Below are positions 35,583-46,218 of a stretch of DNA of 64,000 nt, piece by piece. Made by a program: the position numbers and the translations under genes. A model generated the notes under the pieces. The model ran no database searches. It worked only from the letters and a program-made list of their open reading frames with translations, and was not told the DNA's origin. Every line of letters begins with the position of its first letter. Positions within the stretch are counted from its first letter, which is position 1. Source of the DNA: Paraescarpia echinospica (taxonomy: Eukaryota; Annelida; Polychaeta; Sabellida; Siboglinidae); contig CM034532.1 of assembly GCA_020002185.1 (NCBI GenBank), forward strand, positions 25,150,100 to 25,214,099. Direction: 5' to 3'.

Positions 35583-36683
35583 AAATGTTTTTGGTGAATC
35601 ATAGTTACAGATCATTAAGGGATATGATGGAAGTAAAATGTTTACATGTTTAGTAGTGACTATATGCACGCCAGTGAAGATACACTTGGAAATAACATAT
35701 TCGATTAGTTGTTCACAAGGTACATATACATAGCATGCATTTTGACTTAAAAAACAGTAGCAATTAATGACATAATACTGATTGAATTGGAGCTGCATAT
35801 AACTGGATTTAAATTTGCCGAGTGCACACCACAAATCCAGAAACATGGGGCAGGGGTCAGTTGCTAAGATTGTCTCACTTTCTACATAAGTCTGATATAC
35901 TGCTGTGTTTAAACATGTTTTAAGGTGGTAGGCCAAAGGACAGCATTTGGGAGCATTTTTTGCCTGTTGATGAGAATGGCAGTAAGTTGGCAAGATGCAC
36001 AAAATGTGGTACTCAGCAAGGATGTAAACCATACAGTAATTTTGAAGTTCATTGAAATTGTTGGAAAAGTTGAATTTGCATTATGCTTCTGTGATCAGGG
36101 TATTTAATTATTTAGAAGGAAAAATAGATTACTCTAGTTACTCCAGGCTTTGAGTTTACATAGCAGCAGACACTGAGACAGTGTGACCGCTGCCTGGCTA
36201 AATGGATGCAATGGTGCTTTTAAGTTAGTTCTTCTGCCAACTATCCTTTTCACACAAGCCTATAGGTTTAGTGGCTGCCAGCACACTACTGAGCCTAAAC
36301 TACCATGCAGGTGTGAAAAACGTCCTGATTTATTTGAACTTGAGCCACTAATTAACTGTCCACCAAGCTGTAGCAGAGCAGTTTTATAATAATAATCCAC
36401 AAGTTAAGTGGCAGTGACCTTCCTTTAATCATTCATGTGATCTTTCTTGTTTATTGTAAGCAGGGCGGACAAGTGGTTATCATAGGTAGACACGTACAGA
36501 AAGAAACTGACTTTTTCTATAAAAAGAACACGTTTGCCTATCAATGGCATGCATATCCTATTGTTGCCGTTTCTGCCGGGCAGAAATCAAACAACCCTGT
36601 AGGTAATTATTAATCAAATGTTTTTTGGTGAATCATAATTACACATAATTAAGGGTTATGATGGAAATAAAATGTTGACATGT
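35583..36683. repeat. Pair of about 65-bp direct repeats 1.03 kb apart
   Basis: 'ttttggtgaatcat' followed by 'taagggatatgatgg' at 35.58-35.65 kb recurs at 36.62-36.68 kb with few changes. The 1-kb interior shows no coding domain. It could be a non-autonomous element with terminal direct repeats or a local duplication. Confidence 0.6.
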
Positions 36684-37114
36684 TTACTGTTCACTTATTG
36701 CACCATGTCTTGCATTTAGAGGAATCATTATAATAGAAAAAAAAATGTTCTGGCACCTATTTTTAAATACATGCATTGATGAGAAACCGGGAATTATTTT
36801 TCTGTGGCCTAAGAATAACTAATTTCACAAACTTCCTGCTTATAATTACATAACAGAAAAGACAACCTCCATATAACACAACTGCATAAAAATAGATATC
36901 CATGCAAGACACAGACTCTGCATGTGACATATATTTTGGGAAGGGGAATAGCTGCCAGGTTCTGTTTCTGGCACAATACACAAAATCTACTGTTAGGAGA
37001 TAGTCTCAAGGGCCCTTCTCAAAACCACATCACTAGATAGTGTAAAAAATGTTGGGGGCCCCTGGGGTGCCCTTAGAATGATTCAATCAAATACAGATTT
37101 TTTTGTGTATAGTG
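36684..37114. other. No gene seen
   Basis: Sequence between the direct repeat and the Gypsy element. It includes a GC-richer stretch near 37.05 kb ('gggggcccctggggtgccc') of unknown nature. Confidence 0.5.
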
Positions 37115-37119
37115 GCACT

Positions 37120-37266
37120 CTAACGTGTTCTAATTATTAGCAAGAGACACTAGCATAGCGATAATGAAACAACACCTATTGACAACTAGACTTTATTTTC
37201 TCTTGTTTCCTTATGCTACAAACCTCACAACTGTCCATTTGGTTCTACCTGTTTACAGTCTCTACA
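37120..37266 (-). mobile_element. Gypsy element downstream LTR
   Basis: 147 bp, alignable without gaps to 39615-39761. It directly follows the GCACT target repeat. Confidence 0.9.
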
Positions 37267-37306
37267 GATGATCCCGCGCCAGTTACGAATGTAACGTTCT
37301 TGATAA

Positions 37307-38698
37307 TCAAATTACCAACCCGATCCCCAATCGGTTTGGTTTACGCACTGTTCTTGTGGGCCTAGAACGACCACCATTTCTCCCTCCATTTGTCATTTTA
37401 CAATTGTCCATCTTATCGGTAACTTGACGGGTCTTACAATTGGTGTCCATCTCATAAAACGGACGTAATCTGTCAACAGACACATTGTCATCCTTGTGTT
37501 GGAAGCGTAATCGAAAACACTTTCCCCAAAGGCACAAAACACAAAAGGGACCAGTATATTTCGGTTCGAGTGAAGGCTGGACTTTATCCACACGAATGAG
37601 CACTTTCTTTGCGGTCCAAAGGTCCTGCAGCACATGGGTGCGCACTTTAGGCCTCCCATACTACTGGTTTTCTGGGAACCGTTGAGCTGCCATTGCCGAC
37701 GCCAACTCTCTGCCGAACGCTGAAGCATTGTTGATGTTGGCTCGCTGAACGACTAACTGGCCCGGCAATGCAGGCTTTTGGCCAGTTACCATTATGGATG
37801 GTGAGACACCCGTGTCCAGGTTTGTCGCCGCACGCAATCCGAGCATCACCCATGATAACTCTGCAAGCCAATTTGTCCTGCCAAGCTGCTAAGCAGACGG
37901 GCACAGAGCGAGTTTTTGAAACAGCGATTCATCCGCTTTACTTTTCCATTGTGTTGCGGATGATAACTGGTAGTTGGGTCGTGGGTAATTCCCATCAAAC
38001 GACAAACCTCCCGCCACAAATCAGAGATGAACTGTTGTCCCCGGTCTGACGTAATGATGTCGGGGACGCCCCATCTGTCGGGGACGTACCAAAACTTTAG
38101 CACAAGCTTTTGCGTTCACCACCTCTCCGTGCATTGCCATTGGAAACGCTTCCGGCCAGGCCGTCCATCTGTCGATCACAGTGAGCAAGGTGTTCTTCCC
38201 TTCACACACTGGGTTCAGTGGGCCTACGAGATCGACGTGGATATGACTGAATCGCCTAGTCGGTGCTGGTAACCGTTCAAACGGCGTTTTCGTATGCACT
38301 TGGACTTTCGCTTTCTGACATGCATCGCATGATTTGGTCCATTTAGTGACATCTTTCCCCATGCCTTGCCACCAATATGAACGTTTGACGAGTGCCAAAC
38401 CGGCCTTTATCCCTGGATGTGCCAAGCCGTGTCTTTTCACAATGGCGTTGACGGCCGCAAGATCTCCCGCGTTGACTGCAGATACTAGCTCGGTAGGAAC
38501 TTCTGTGACGGTGGCTATCGTCGTGGGAGGTAACGTGACATACAGTGAGTCGGCCTTTTGCAGAAGCTCTTCCATAGAGAGCTGCAGTGTGGGAAGCTCA
38601 AGACTCATAAACAGCGATGCCGGCAGCCAACGGAGAAGAGCCCAGCGTTCTACATCTCCTCGGTCCCAACTAACGCCGACTTGACGAAATGAAGCCAT
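37307..38698 (-). pseudogene. Gypsy integrase (with RNase H tail), frame-broken
   Basis: From 38698 leftwards: a short RNase H end; the HHCC zinc domain (HGLAHPGIKAGL ... CDACQKAK); FSHIHVDLVGPL with the first catalytic Asp; DRGQQF with the second Asp; and 'SYHPQHNGKVKRMNR', where the catalytic Glu is expected but Lys stands after NG. The C-terminal domain (37645-37307) has KYTGPF-like sequence. Breaks separate 38698-38021, 38103-37846 and 37904-37307. The changed Glu position and frameshifts indicate an inactive protein. Confidence 0.88.
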
Positions 38699-38751
38699 CT
38701 ACTGAGATGTTTTCTCGTCTGCTGCGATACCTCCCATGGTCATTGCTCGCG

Positions 38752-39393
38752 TCAGTCTCTGGTGTACGGTTGGTTCATATCGATCAACGAAGAGAGTCTT
38801 CGCCGTGTCGAACACGTTTGCCAAACGGTCCTCCCCATCGTAAGATCTCGGATCACGAAAGCCTCTTCTTCCGACAGCAACGTAGTAAGTGCAGCAAACT
38901 TGTTGATTTGCGATGTGATACCCTGCACACTGAAGACGTCCTCTAGCTGTTGAAACCATAGACGGCAGTCGTCGTGTGTCTTCGAACTAAAAGATATCTT
39001 GTACCCCTTCGAATCACTCGACGTGGCAACTGTGGGCGTAACCGCGGGTGGATGAGCAGGATGAGTTTCGATGTAGCGGCTTGCTTCGAAAATAACATCT
39101 TCTGGCTTGGTAATGTAAGTCTCAGACATCTCAATGTCCTGAAGAACGGTCCGTTTCCCTGAGGGCGCACCGCTCACTTCTGCAGCTTCCAACAACGGCA
39201 AGAGCTGACAATCGAGGTCGCGAAACTTGTCGAGAGCTCCAAACATGTTCTTGAGATGGACCTGTATGGTTTCCCGAGCATCACTCTCCCCTCTCAAACT
39301 ATAAAACCGGGTAGCGATAGTCGTTATGCGTCTCTTTGCCGACGACCGACGCGACAAAACCGTCTGTAAACGCTCAGCCATCGCTGTTGGCAA
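38752..39393 (-). CDS. Gypsy gag-like ORF
   Basis: The open frame contains MAERLQTVLSRRSSAKRRIT near its start, then 'DDCRLWFQQLEDVFSVQGI' and 'KFAALTTLLSEEEAFVIRDL', the arrangement seen in gag proteins of Gypsy-group elements (W-x-x-QLE-x-x-F ... KF-x-x-L ... L). The C-terminus runs directly into the deletion junction near 38.7-38.75 kb. No CCHC knuckle remains. Confidence 0.8.
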   Translation of the reverse strand: MPTAMAERLQTVLSRRSSAKRRITTIATRFYSLRGESDARETIQVHLKNMFGALDKFRDLDCQLLPLLEAAEVSGAPSGKRTVLQDIEMSETYITKPEDVIFEASRYIETHPAHPPAVTPTVATSSDSKGYKISFSSKTHDDCRLWFQQLEDVFSVQGITSQINKFAALTTLLSEEEAFVIRDLTMGRTVWQTCSTRRRLSSLIDMNQPYTRD

Positions 39394-39614
39394 TCAAAGT
39401 GCAGTCTAGCGTGACGCGACGAACAAAGCAGGCGTGCGCGATCAAGCGTGACGTGCACTTGGCCAAGCTGAGTGCCGGTTTGCACTCAGCCGTGACGAGC
39501 CAGAGCAAACTTGTGGATGGACTAAGTAATTGATTCTTTTGATGTTGTCTCACCTCTGTCTCCGAAAAATGCATATGGCGTATATACACAGATATCACAT
39601 CAGCGTCACCACTT

Positions 39615-39761
39615 CTAGCGTGTTCTAATTACTAGCAAGAGACACTATCATAGCGATGATGAAACAACACGTGTTGACAACTAGACTTTATTCTCTCTTG
39701 TTTCCTTATGCCTCAAACCTCACAACTGTCCATTTGGTTCTACCTGTTTACAGTCTCTACA
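39615..39761 (-). mobile_element. Gypsy element upstream LTR
   Basis: 147 bp, followed on the right by the second GCACT target repeat and on the left (5' to 3' on the minus strand) by the putative primer-binding site. Confidence 0.9.
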
Positions 39762-39784
39762 GCACTAACACATGTAATGTCTGT

Positions 39785-39965
39785 GCAAAATTAGAGATAA
39801 AGATACTGCAGAGTTTTTGAAAAAACAGGGCCAGGCTGTGTCAGCCTTCTTCTCATGTGATGTAGAGGTACCACAAGGAGAAAACTTGTCTCCTTTGTTA
39901 TTTGCTATTTACTTGAATGAATTTGAACACTGTTAATCATAATTATAAGGGACTTGACATGGCAG
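39785..39965 (+). mobile_element. Small LINE reverse-transcriptase fragment
   Basis: The translation contains 'VPQGENLSPLLFAIYLNEFE', the GxxQGxxLSPLLF block of LINE reverse transcriptases. Nothing else of the element is recognisable. Confidence 0.65.
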
Positions 39966-39975
39966 CTGGTTAAAT

Positions 39976-40640
39976 TTACAAGTCTCTCTCCATTGCACCT
40001 GTCTCCTTGCTGATTCTCATCTCCTTCCCCTTCAGTCTCACAGTATTCCCAACTCTCTCCCTGTCGTCTCTCTCCATTGCACCTGTATCCTTGCTGATTC
40101 TCATCTCCTTCTCCTTCAGTCTCACAGTATTCCCAACTCTCTCCCTGTCGTCTCTCTCCATGGCACCTGTCTCCTTGCTGATTCTCATCTCCTTCCCCTT
40201 CAGTCTCACAGTATTCCCAACTCTCTCCCTGTCGTCTCTCTCCATTGCACCTGTCTCCTTGCTGATTCTCATCTCCTTCTCCTTCAGTCTCACAGTATTC
40301 CCAACTCTCTCCCTGTCATCTCTCTCCATTGCACCTGTCTCCTTGCTGATTCTCATCTCCTTCTCCTTCAGTCTCACAGTATTCCCAACTCTCTCCCTGT
40401 CATCTCTCTCCATTGCACCTGTCTCCTTGCTGATTCTCATCTCCTTCCCCTTCACAATATCTACCAACTTCGCTACCTCCTTCTCCAGACATTCCACCTT
40501 CCAACACCCTTGAACTGAAAGGTGAATCCCTCTTCCTTAGTCTCTGTCCAAGACTTCCCACAGCCAGATAAGGCAAAATCCACCCAGTCGTCGCAAACCA
40601 AGCGTCTCTTTCCCTTGACTTGCCGCTTGCATGGTGCCAT
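39976..40640 (-). pseudogene. CR1 ORF1 fragment with 84-bp minisatellite
   Basis: On the minus strand the frame begins MAPCKRQVKGKRRLVCDDWV near 40638, shifts frame near 40508, then runs into MECLEKEVAKLVDIVKG and five full plus one partial copies of a 28-residue unit starting KEMRISKETGAMERDDRERV. The unit corresponds to one stretch of the CR1 ORF1 at 55.3 kb (MKEMEVRL ... ERDDMERVEN). Copies differ by only a few bases. In the ORF1 it would lengthen the coiled coil in 28-residue steps. Confidence 0.8.
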
Positions 40641-40725
40641 ATCAGAATTTGTTTAATAATAATAATCTAATTAGCTATTTAAAATAGTTTAGTCAACTGT
40701 GTTTACACTATTCACTGTCTATTAG

Positions 40726-40872
40726 TGCTGATATGAAGGTTTCAGAGCAGAGCGGAATTGCAGCTTTGCGTAGATAAAAAGGGTTAGACTCTCTACAAGC
40801 CAAAAGGCGTCCTCGTCCACCAGCCATCTAGAGATAATTCTCTGGGTGGAAATCTTGTTAAATCTTGTTAAA
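40726..40872 (+). mobile_element. CR1 fragment with internal deletion
   Basis: About 42 bp equal the RT region at 27.83 kb ('gacatgaaggtttcagag' type). This is joined directly to the last 100 bp of CR1 including 'ggtggaaatcttgtta'. Confidence 0.75.
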
Positions 40873-41597
40873 AGCACAGTGTGTGTGGTATAAACTTGTG
40901 GGATCCGCTGGACTATCAAACACAATATGCCAAAACTGTTTTTCCAGAAATTGTACAAAAGTAAAATTTTCCGATATTATCGATTGCTGGTTTGATGTAT
41001 TGACAATATGCAAGAAACAAAAAATACTATTTTATTATGTTCACATTATTATGTTTTTATAATTCAAACTGTTCATATATTAGAACTGTGATTACTATTT
41101 TGAAAGGGGAAAGCACTTCATAAGTATTAACCTTCTGCTTTCTCCTTTTCTACAATGATTGTGAATTCAATTAAAACTTAAAATCATGCATGTATTATAA
41201 TGCTATTGTGGAAATAAAAATGTATTATTAGTATCATTATTATTACAGTCGTTATTATTCTGGCTACATATAGTTAACTACCATAGTCTATATCTCAGGA
41301 ATTACTCCCCATTATATTACAACTTCTGCTGACATATTTGATTAGTTGTTATTATTTTGTGTTCGGGAACTTCGTGAAACCGTACATTGGCAATGATTCG
41401 GATAGAAGCAAATTATATGTTACAGTATGTAGAAATCCACAGTGTATACTCATCTACTGCATGAAGTACTTGAAGTACAAACTTTCCAAAACATTTAACA
41501 TAAAACTGGAATTAATGAAGTAAAAATGGTTTCAATATGGGTAACTTGGTATGTTTGAGAAACTTGTTAAAACAAACAGATCACCACTATAACTAAC
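40873..41597. other. Intron 7 part next to exon E7, no gene seen
   Basis: AT-rich sequence; no exon or domain recognised. Confidence 0.5.
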
Positions 41598-41779
41598 CTT
41601 TCTGAAGAGCCTGAAGAATTGTTTCATCAATTTCCATGGCAGAATCAGAAGAGTCCAACTGGAAGATGGTCATGAGACCTTTCTTGGCAAGACAGTCCAT
41701 CACTGACTTCACTGATTCGGTCAATTTCGCGTTGGGAAAGGTAGCCTCTACTTGATCCTCCACGTGTTTATGAACAGTC
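41598..41779 (-). CDS. TRPM-like channel, unit 1 exon E7
   Basis: Acceptor ACCGTAG and donor GTTAGT on the minus strand bound 182 nt, entering in phase 2 and leaving in phase 1. The product reads TVHKHVEDQVEATFPNA, ESVKSVMDCLAKKGLMTIFQ, then ETILQALQK. This matches the TRPM stretch 'I-x-x-IMECMKKKELITVFRL ... D-x-AILTALLK' after the SLOG domain. There is no second copy in this window; unit 2's counterpart, if present, is left of base 1. Confidence 0.9.
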
Positions 41780-41879
41780 CTACGGTAGACAATTAAAAGT
41801 GCTGATAGCTAAAGAATAATGTTGCCAATAGGTATATTAAAGAACCATATTTTTGCTGGGGAGTGGAGCTCTGGAGATA

Positions 41880-42115
41880 TGGTTAGTCCCCCCAACGTTT
41901 GGTGAGCTTCAATGGGGGCGTGCAATTGGAAGCTTTTGGAGAACGTCAGGGGAGTGCACGTGAAGGTTGTTTGTGCAATTTGATTTTTTTTTACTTTCAC
42001 TGGGGTGCAATTGGAGGTGTTTGGAGAGCCTCAACCGCGGTGCACTTTATGTTTTTTTGGTTTTTGGAGAGCCTATGGTAGGTGCAGTTGGAGGTTTTTG
42101 GTGAGCCTCAGTCCT
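41880..42115. repeat. Degenerate tandem repeat
   Basis: Variants of 'ggtgcaattggaggtttttgg' plus 'gagcctca' recur about four times with period 50-70 bp. Confidence 0.6.
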
Positions 42116-42119
42116 CCGA

Positions 42120-42365
42120 ATATTCACCACATTCAATGGTGCATGAACATACTAATTTTGTACTGTTGTTCTGCACACCATGATGCTTTGTGTTCCACTA
42201 GATGAATGGCATCATTGAACAATTGGTGTCCTACTCAGTACACACCATGATAAATTGTGTCACTAAATACGACACATTATGCCACCACTATATAACTGAC
42301 ATTTTACACACCATACCATATTGCGTCACCACTATGTGACTGTTGTCCTATACACCTTTTTGTTA
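42120..42365. repeat. Degenerate tandem repeat of 'cacaccatgat' type
   Basis: 'acacaccat' followed by 'ttgtgtcac' and 'ctatatgactg' recurs about three to four times with period near 60 bp. Confidence 0.6.
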
Positions 42366-42393
42366 CCAGTACATGAAATCAAGTCTTACTTAC

Positions 42394-42461
42394 GCAATGT
42401 CGGCTCCTTCCATTGACTTCTTGTACGCAGAAGCAAGAATGTCGGCAGCACGGCCAGATCC
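42394..42461 (-). CDS. TRPM-like channel, unit 1 exon E6
   Basis: This 68-nt exon lies between acceptor TGTTCAG and donor GTAAG, phase 0 in and phase 2 out. It encodes GSGRAADILASAYKKSMEGA, the highly conserved TRPM 'EGTGRAADLLA' segment at the end of the SLOG Rossmann-like fold. Confidence 0.93.
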
Positions 42462-42657
42462 CTGAACATAACCAGATAATGATTACTTACACTTTCGTAG
42501 CAAACCAAAACATTCATTTAACGAAATATCTTATCAGCAAAAGTACCTGAAACACCTGATAATGAAGGTAATCACGAACAGACAGTTATGCGCAGGACAT
42601 GTACATATCAAGGGAAAGAAAATACAAAGACTAACATATATATACTAATTTATTGCA

Positions 42658-42782
42658 GTCTCTCTCTCCCCCTGCCTGCTTGTCAGCCTCCCTCTCCTTC
42701 CCTCTCCCAAGCCCTCTCCCTTTCGTTCTTCCTCTCGCAGTTTCTCAACCTCCCCCTCCCTCCCTCCCTCCCTCCCTCCCCG
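42658..42782. repeat. CT-rich low-complexity tract (TC, CCT, CCTC runs)
   Basis: Strong pyrimidine bias, ending with (CCCT)n near 42762-42780. Confidence 0.95.
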
Positions 42783-42995
42783 CGCGTTAATTTCCACGCA
42801 GCTGGATGCTTCCCACAGAAGTTGAGATGGTGTTCGACTGAACAGGTCTGCCAGTGAATAAAGTGTAAAGCACTTTGAGCAGTCCCGAGGCCTGGATACT
42901 GCAGTATATAAAAACTTACCTTTACTTTATTTTTTTCACACACACGTATGAACCACTGTACGTGAATAACAGCTGCAATATGTTATAATACTAAC

Positions 42996-43093
42996 CTCAA
43001 CGATGACAACTGGCATTCCTTCTTCGATTGCATTCTGTACAGTGCTTATGGTTGCGATCCCACCACCTATCACCACACTCACAATTGGGATAC
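42996..43093 (-). CDS. TRPM-like channel, unit 1 exon E5
   Basis: Acceptor TATTTCAG and donor GTTAGT bound 98 nt; phase 1 in, phase 0 out. It encodes IPIVSVVIGGGIATISTVQ, NAIEEGMPVVIVE, matching TRPM 'VPVV-x-VV-x-EGGP-x-TI-x-TV ... PVVVCEG'. The usual E-G-G-P of other TRPM proteins is replaced by G-G-G-I, a change in the loop expected to face the nucleotide site. Confidence 0.93.
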
Positions 43094-43235
43094 CTGAAAT
43101 AGTGTAGATGTATCATATCATAATAGTTACGATAAGTATAAATTACATGAATATTTACAATTTTAATTCCTGTTTCCTACTAAGTTATGCGTAATCGTCA
43201 TTACCAGTCGCATGACATTCACTCACTCAGTCACT

Positions 43236-44030
43236 CACTCATGTCGGCCACTGGGGTCGAACATTAGTGGCTTCAATCATCCATCTCCAGATCCCTCTGT
43301 CTGCCATTGCTGTCTTCAGCTCCTCCGCCTCTAAACCCACATCTTCCGTTAAGCGGTCGGTGTAAGTTGCTGCTGGTCTTCCTGCCTTGGTTCTTCCATG
43401 TGTCGGTTGCCACAAAATGGTCTTAGATGCCATTTCATCCTTAGGTCTGTAGCAGTGTCCAGCAAATCTCATTGGTCTTCTTCTTATTTTGTCAGTGACT
43501 TTAAACATTCCACTGTATAGTGCTATGTTTGTTAAATGCTGTTGCTAGTGAATGTTAAATGCGGCTCGAAGCATTCTTGTATAACATCCGTCTAGTTATT
43601 TGTCATGTTTTTCGTCATTGTCCATGTTTTGCATCTGTAGTCTAACACAGACTCTACTGTTGCAATAAACAGCCGCTGCTTGCTTTTGCGTGGGAGAGTA
43701 GATTTCCATATTAGGTTTACTTGGTTGAGTGCTCTCCACGCCATTGCCTTCCTGGTTTTCATATCTTTCTTTCTTGTGCAGACCCAGGAGCCAAGGTATT
43801 TGTCTTCGGCCTTCTCTAAAACAGCTCCTTCCCTGGCAACGATGTTGGTGTTTCCTAATTTGTTGAATGAGATATATTTGGTTTTCCATGATTGATCTTT
43901 AAACCAATTCTTCACAAGATGTTTCCACTCGTGTTAGAAGCTCCTGTGCCTGATTCATCACTTCTGATAGCAGCACAATATTATCGGCAAATTCGAAATC
44001 GGTGATCAGCTCATGACATTAGGCTTTTAG
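43236..44030 (-). mobile_element. RTE-like LINE fragment (reverse-transcriptase end)
   Basis: On the minus strand: ITDFEFADNIVLLSEVMNQA (catalytic FADD altered to FADN), LNQVNLIWKSTLPRKSKQRL and the C-terminal block 'RRRPMRFAGHCYRPKDEMAS' with GRTKAGRPAATY. Several stops are present. It lies in the intron between E5 and E4; the clade is inferred from the C-terminal 'RR-x-RF-GHC-x-R' pattern. Confidence 0.75.
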
Positions 44031-44613
44031 AACAATGCAGAATCAGTATAGTTATTGTACCACAACGATTAGGTATATGAGAAAGTGTTTAATCATATCA
44101 GAGAGTTGATAATTTAAACTAAGCTCGTTTATGCTAAATATAATGCTCTGCAACCATAAAGTTGCTCATTTAATCCCATTCCTTAGTTGGAAAGTCCTGT
44201 TATAATTTCTTCAATTCAATTGCGTTTCCAATATGAGTTCGTTGGTCTAAGTTATCAATACGATTTGTTTTACTGCAGGTGGTTACACGTATAGCATATT
44301 AAACACATGAATAAAACAAATAAGTCACTCATTAGATGTACATTTGTAACGCATCCCTCACGGAAGGTCACATTATTCGAAAGAACACCATTCAAAATAA
44401 CTTCATTACTCTGATATAACACACAGAATAGTTTTAATGTCCTTGGTTCAAACACAACTAAATCTCTGCTCATTTGTGTGACTGCTCCATCAAAGCCACA
44501 AGCATGGATCGAAACAACTGTGTAGAACGTTTCGTTTTGAAACATTATTCAGAACACTTTGTGACATGATTATTTCAATGGTATCAGACACGGACTGGCC
44601 GTCTTATACACAC

Positions 44614-44785
44614 CATCATTTCTGTATTTATTTGAGATGTGTGCCTCAAGTTTGGCCCTGAACTTCATTTCCCCTCCAAACTTCTGCTGTGTGCCATCGT
44701 CAACAAGGATGAAATGGGAATGATTTGGATCAAGTGGACTGCAACCCTTCTTTTGGTCCATGACAATCTGGTAACCATCTATTAT
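44614..44785 (-). CDS. TRPM-like channel, unit 1 exon E4
   Basis: 172 nt between acceptor TGTTGCAG and donor GTGTGT, phase 0 in and phase 1 out. It encodes [19 protein letters not shown], then [12 protein letters not shown] and [15 protein letters not shown]. This is the TRPM hallmark '[30 protein letters not shown]'. The sister copy is cut by the window start. Confidence 0.95.
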
Positions 44786-45242
44786 CTGCAACAGTGAAAA
44801 CTGAATAATTCAATTATCACATTTACTTAAAATTAATCTAACTTATGCAGATTGGTGTTTGACATATAACAACACTACGCCAAGCATCTATTCACAGCAT
44901 TTATACAATTTTATTACATGAAAGAATTGTGTAGATTGTAGCAGAATTCAAAATTACAGTGTCTTTTCTAAAAGGACTAAAAACACGAAGTAATATTAGT
45001 GAAGGAACAGTGTAGATTATATATATCTGGGAGTACTTGCTCTCTCTCTCTCTCTCTGTCAGAGTACAAAAAAATGAATGGGACAAATGATCTACTGATT
45101 GTATAAACGCTTGCATGTTTACAAATATCTCAGAAGTCTGGTATGTACACGGATCAATTGTTCTCAAACTGGGGTTCACGACCCCTTGGGGATCGTTGTG
45201 CAATTTCAGGGGGGGTCATCCCATGTCCTAGTTTAATTTTTT

Positions 45243-45457
45243 GTTCTAGTTCTAGTTGTTTCCAGCACTCGGCAACGTTCTATTAACTGACTAGTCTCTA
45301 TATTGTGTGGTTACAATGTTATGACCTTATGAAGTCTCATTCAACTAGTCAGCCTTTTTTAGAACATTATCGCCAAGCCGACCTTTCTATGCTGGCACTG
45401 AGGGTGGTCACTGCCAGGGTGCTTGTCATCCTCAGTGGTTCTTTTACGTCCCAAATT
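45243..45457 (-). mobile_element. SINE body, truncated copy
   Basis: It matches the body of the SINE at 45838-46053 ('agttgtttccagcactcgg' to 'cgtcccaaattga') but lacks the tRNA-like head. It is absent from the paralogous position near 700. Confidence 0.8.
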
Positions 45458-45837
45458 GAATGTACACTAAAAAAATTATTAATTGCACACAATTTACTAG
45501 ATGCATTAGCAATGATGGAAGCAACATTGTCTTGTCTCTTTAGCAAAGGAAACGAAACCTCACACTATTGCGGACAGCTGACTTTACTTTTTTCCTAGAC
45601 GATGATCGATCATGTTTTTTGGGAGAATAGTGCTGGCAAATGTTGTTAAATTTCTATTTTGAAAGCAACTGTCCACCACAGAATGTGCACACATTCTCTG
45701 ATATCAAAGATCAGGTGATCCAAGAAATATAAATTACTTTTCGCATGCCTGCATCTTCCGTCATTAAATTTAATAACCCTGTTTGATCTAACTGTCTGGT
45801 GTGGAGCTTGCGCTAATTTCTGTGTATAACAGTTATT

Positions 45838-46218
45838 CCTAGTTTCCTAGTTGTTTCCAGCACTCGGCAACGTTCTATTAGCTGACTAGTCTGTATATAT
45901 TGTGGTTACAATGTTATGATCTTATGAGGTCTCATTCAACTAGCCAGCCTTTTTCAGAACATTATCGCAAAGCCGACCTTTCTATGCTGGCACTGAGGGT
46001 GGTCACTGCCAGGGTGCTTGTCGTCCTCAGTGGTTCTTTTACGTCCCAAATTGAGACGAGACCGACATTAACGTGATCTCACATTCACGAGGGATACACA
46101 GTACCCAATGTTGAGAGCCAGGTTTTTACACCAAATATACCATACCTGCCCGGTCCGGGTATTGAACTCGGGGCGCCGGCATGTCAGGCGGATGTGCTAA
46201 CCACTACACTATCACGCG
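45838..46218 (-). mobile_element. tRNA-derived SINE
   Basis: On the minus strand the head has a box A-like TAGTGTAGTGG (46211-46201) and a box B-like GAGTTCAATACCC (46169-46157) at tRNA spacing. It is followed by a roughly 300-bp body. This is the arrangement of an RNA polymerase III promoter in tRNA-SINEs. The body family was not identified. A 28-bp perfect palindrome abuts the head at 46219-46246. Confidence 0.8.

Larger units (their letters stand above)
37115..39766 (-). mobile_element. Gypsy-type LTR retrotransposon with internal deletion
   Basis: The element is bounded by 147-bp LTRs (37120-37266 and 39615-39761) and 5-bp direct repeats GCACT at 37115-37119 and 39762-39766, a classic target duplication. 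On the minus strand the LTR starts TGTAGAGACTG. The bases after the upstream LTR (TGGTGACGCTGATG) are a plausible primer-binding site. Coding order on the minus strand is gag, then integrase; the protease, RT and most of RNase H are deleted. The two LTRs differ at few positions, so insertion is recent relative to most elements here. Confidence 0.92.

Noticed and set aside
39976..40513. 168-codon plus-strand frame over the 84-bp repeat
   Set aside because: It is the antisense of the CR1 ORF1 repeat. The minus strand matches the CR1 ORF1 at 55.3 kb.
46140..46218. Possible functional tRNA gene
   Set aside because: The box A and B elements belong to a SINE head; no proper cloverleaf with a matched acceptor stem is seen, and a SINE body follows.
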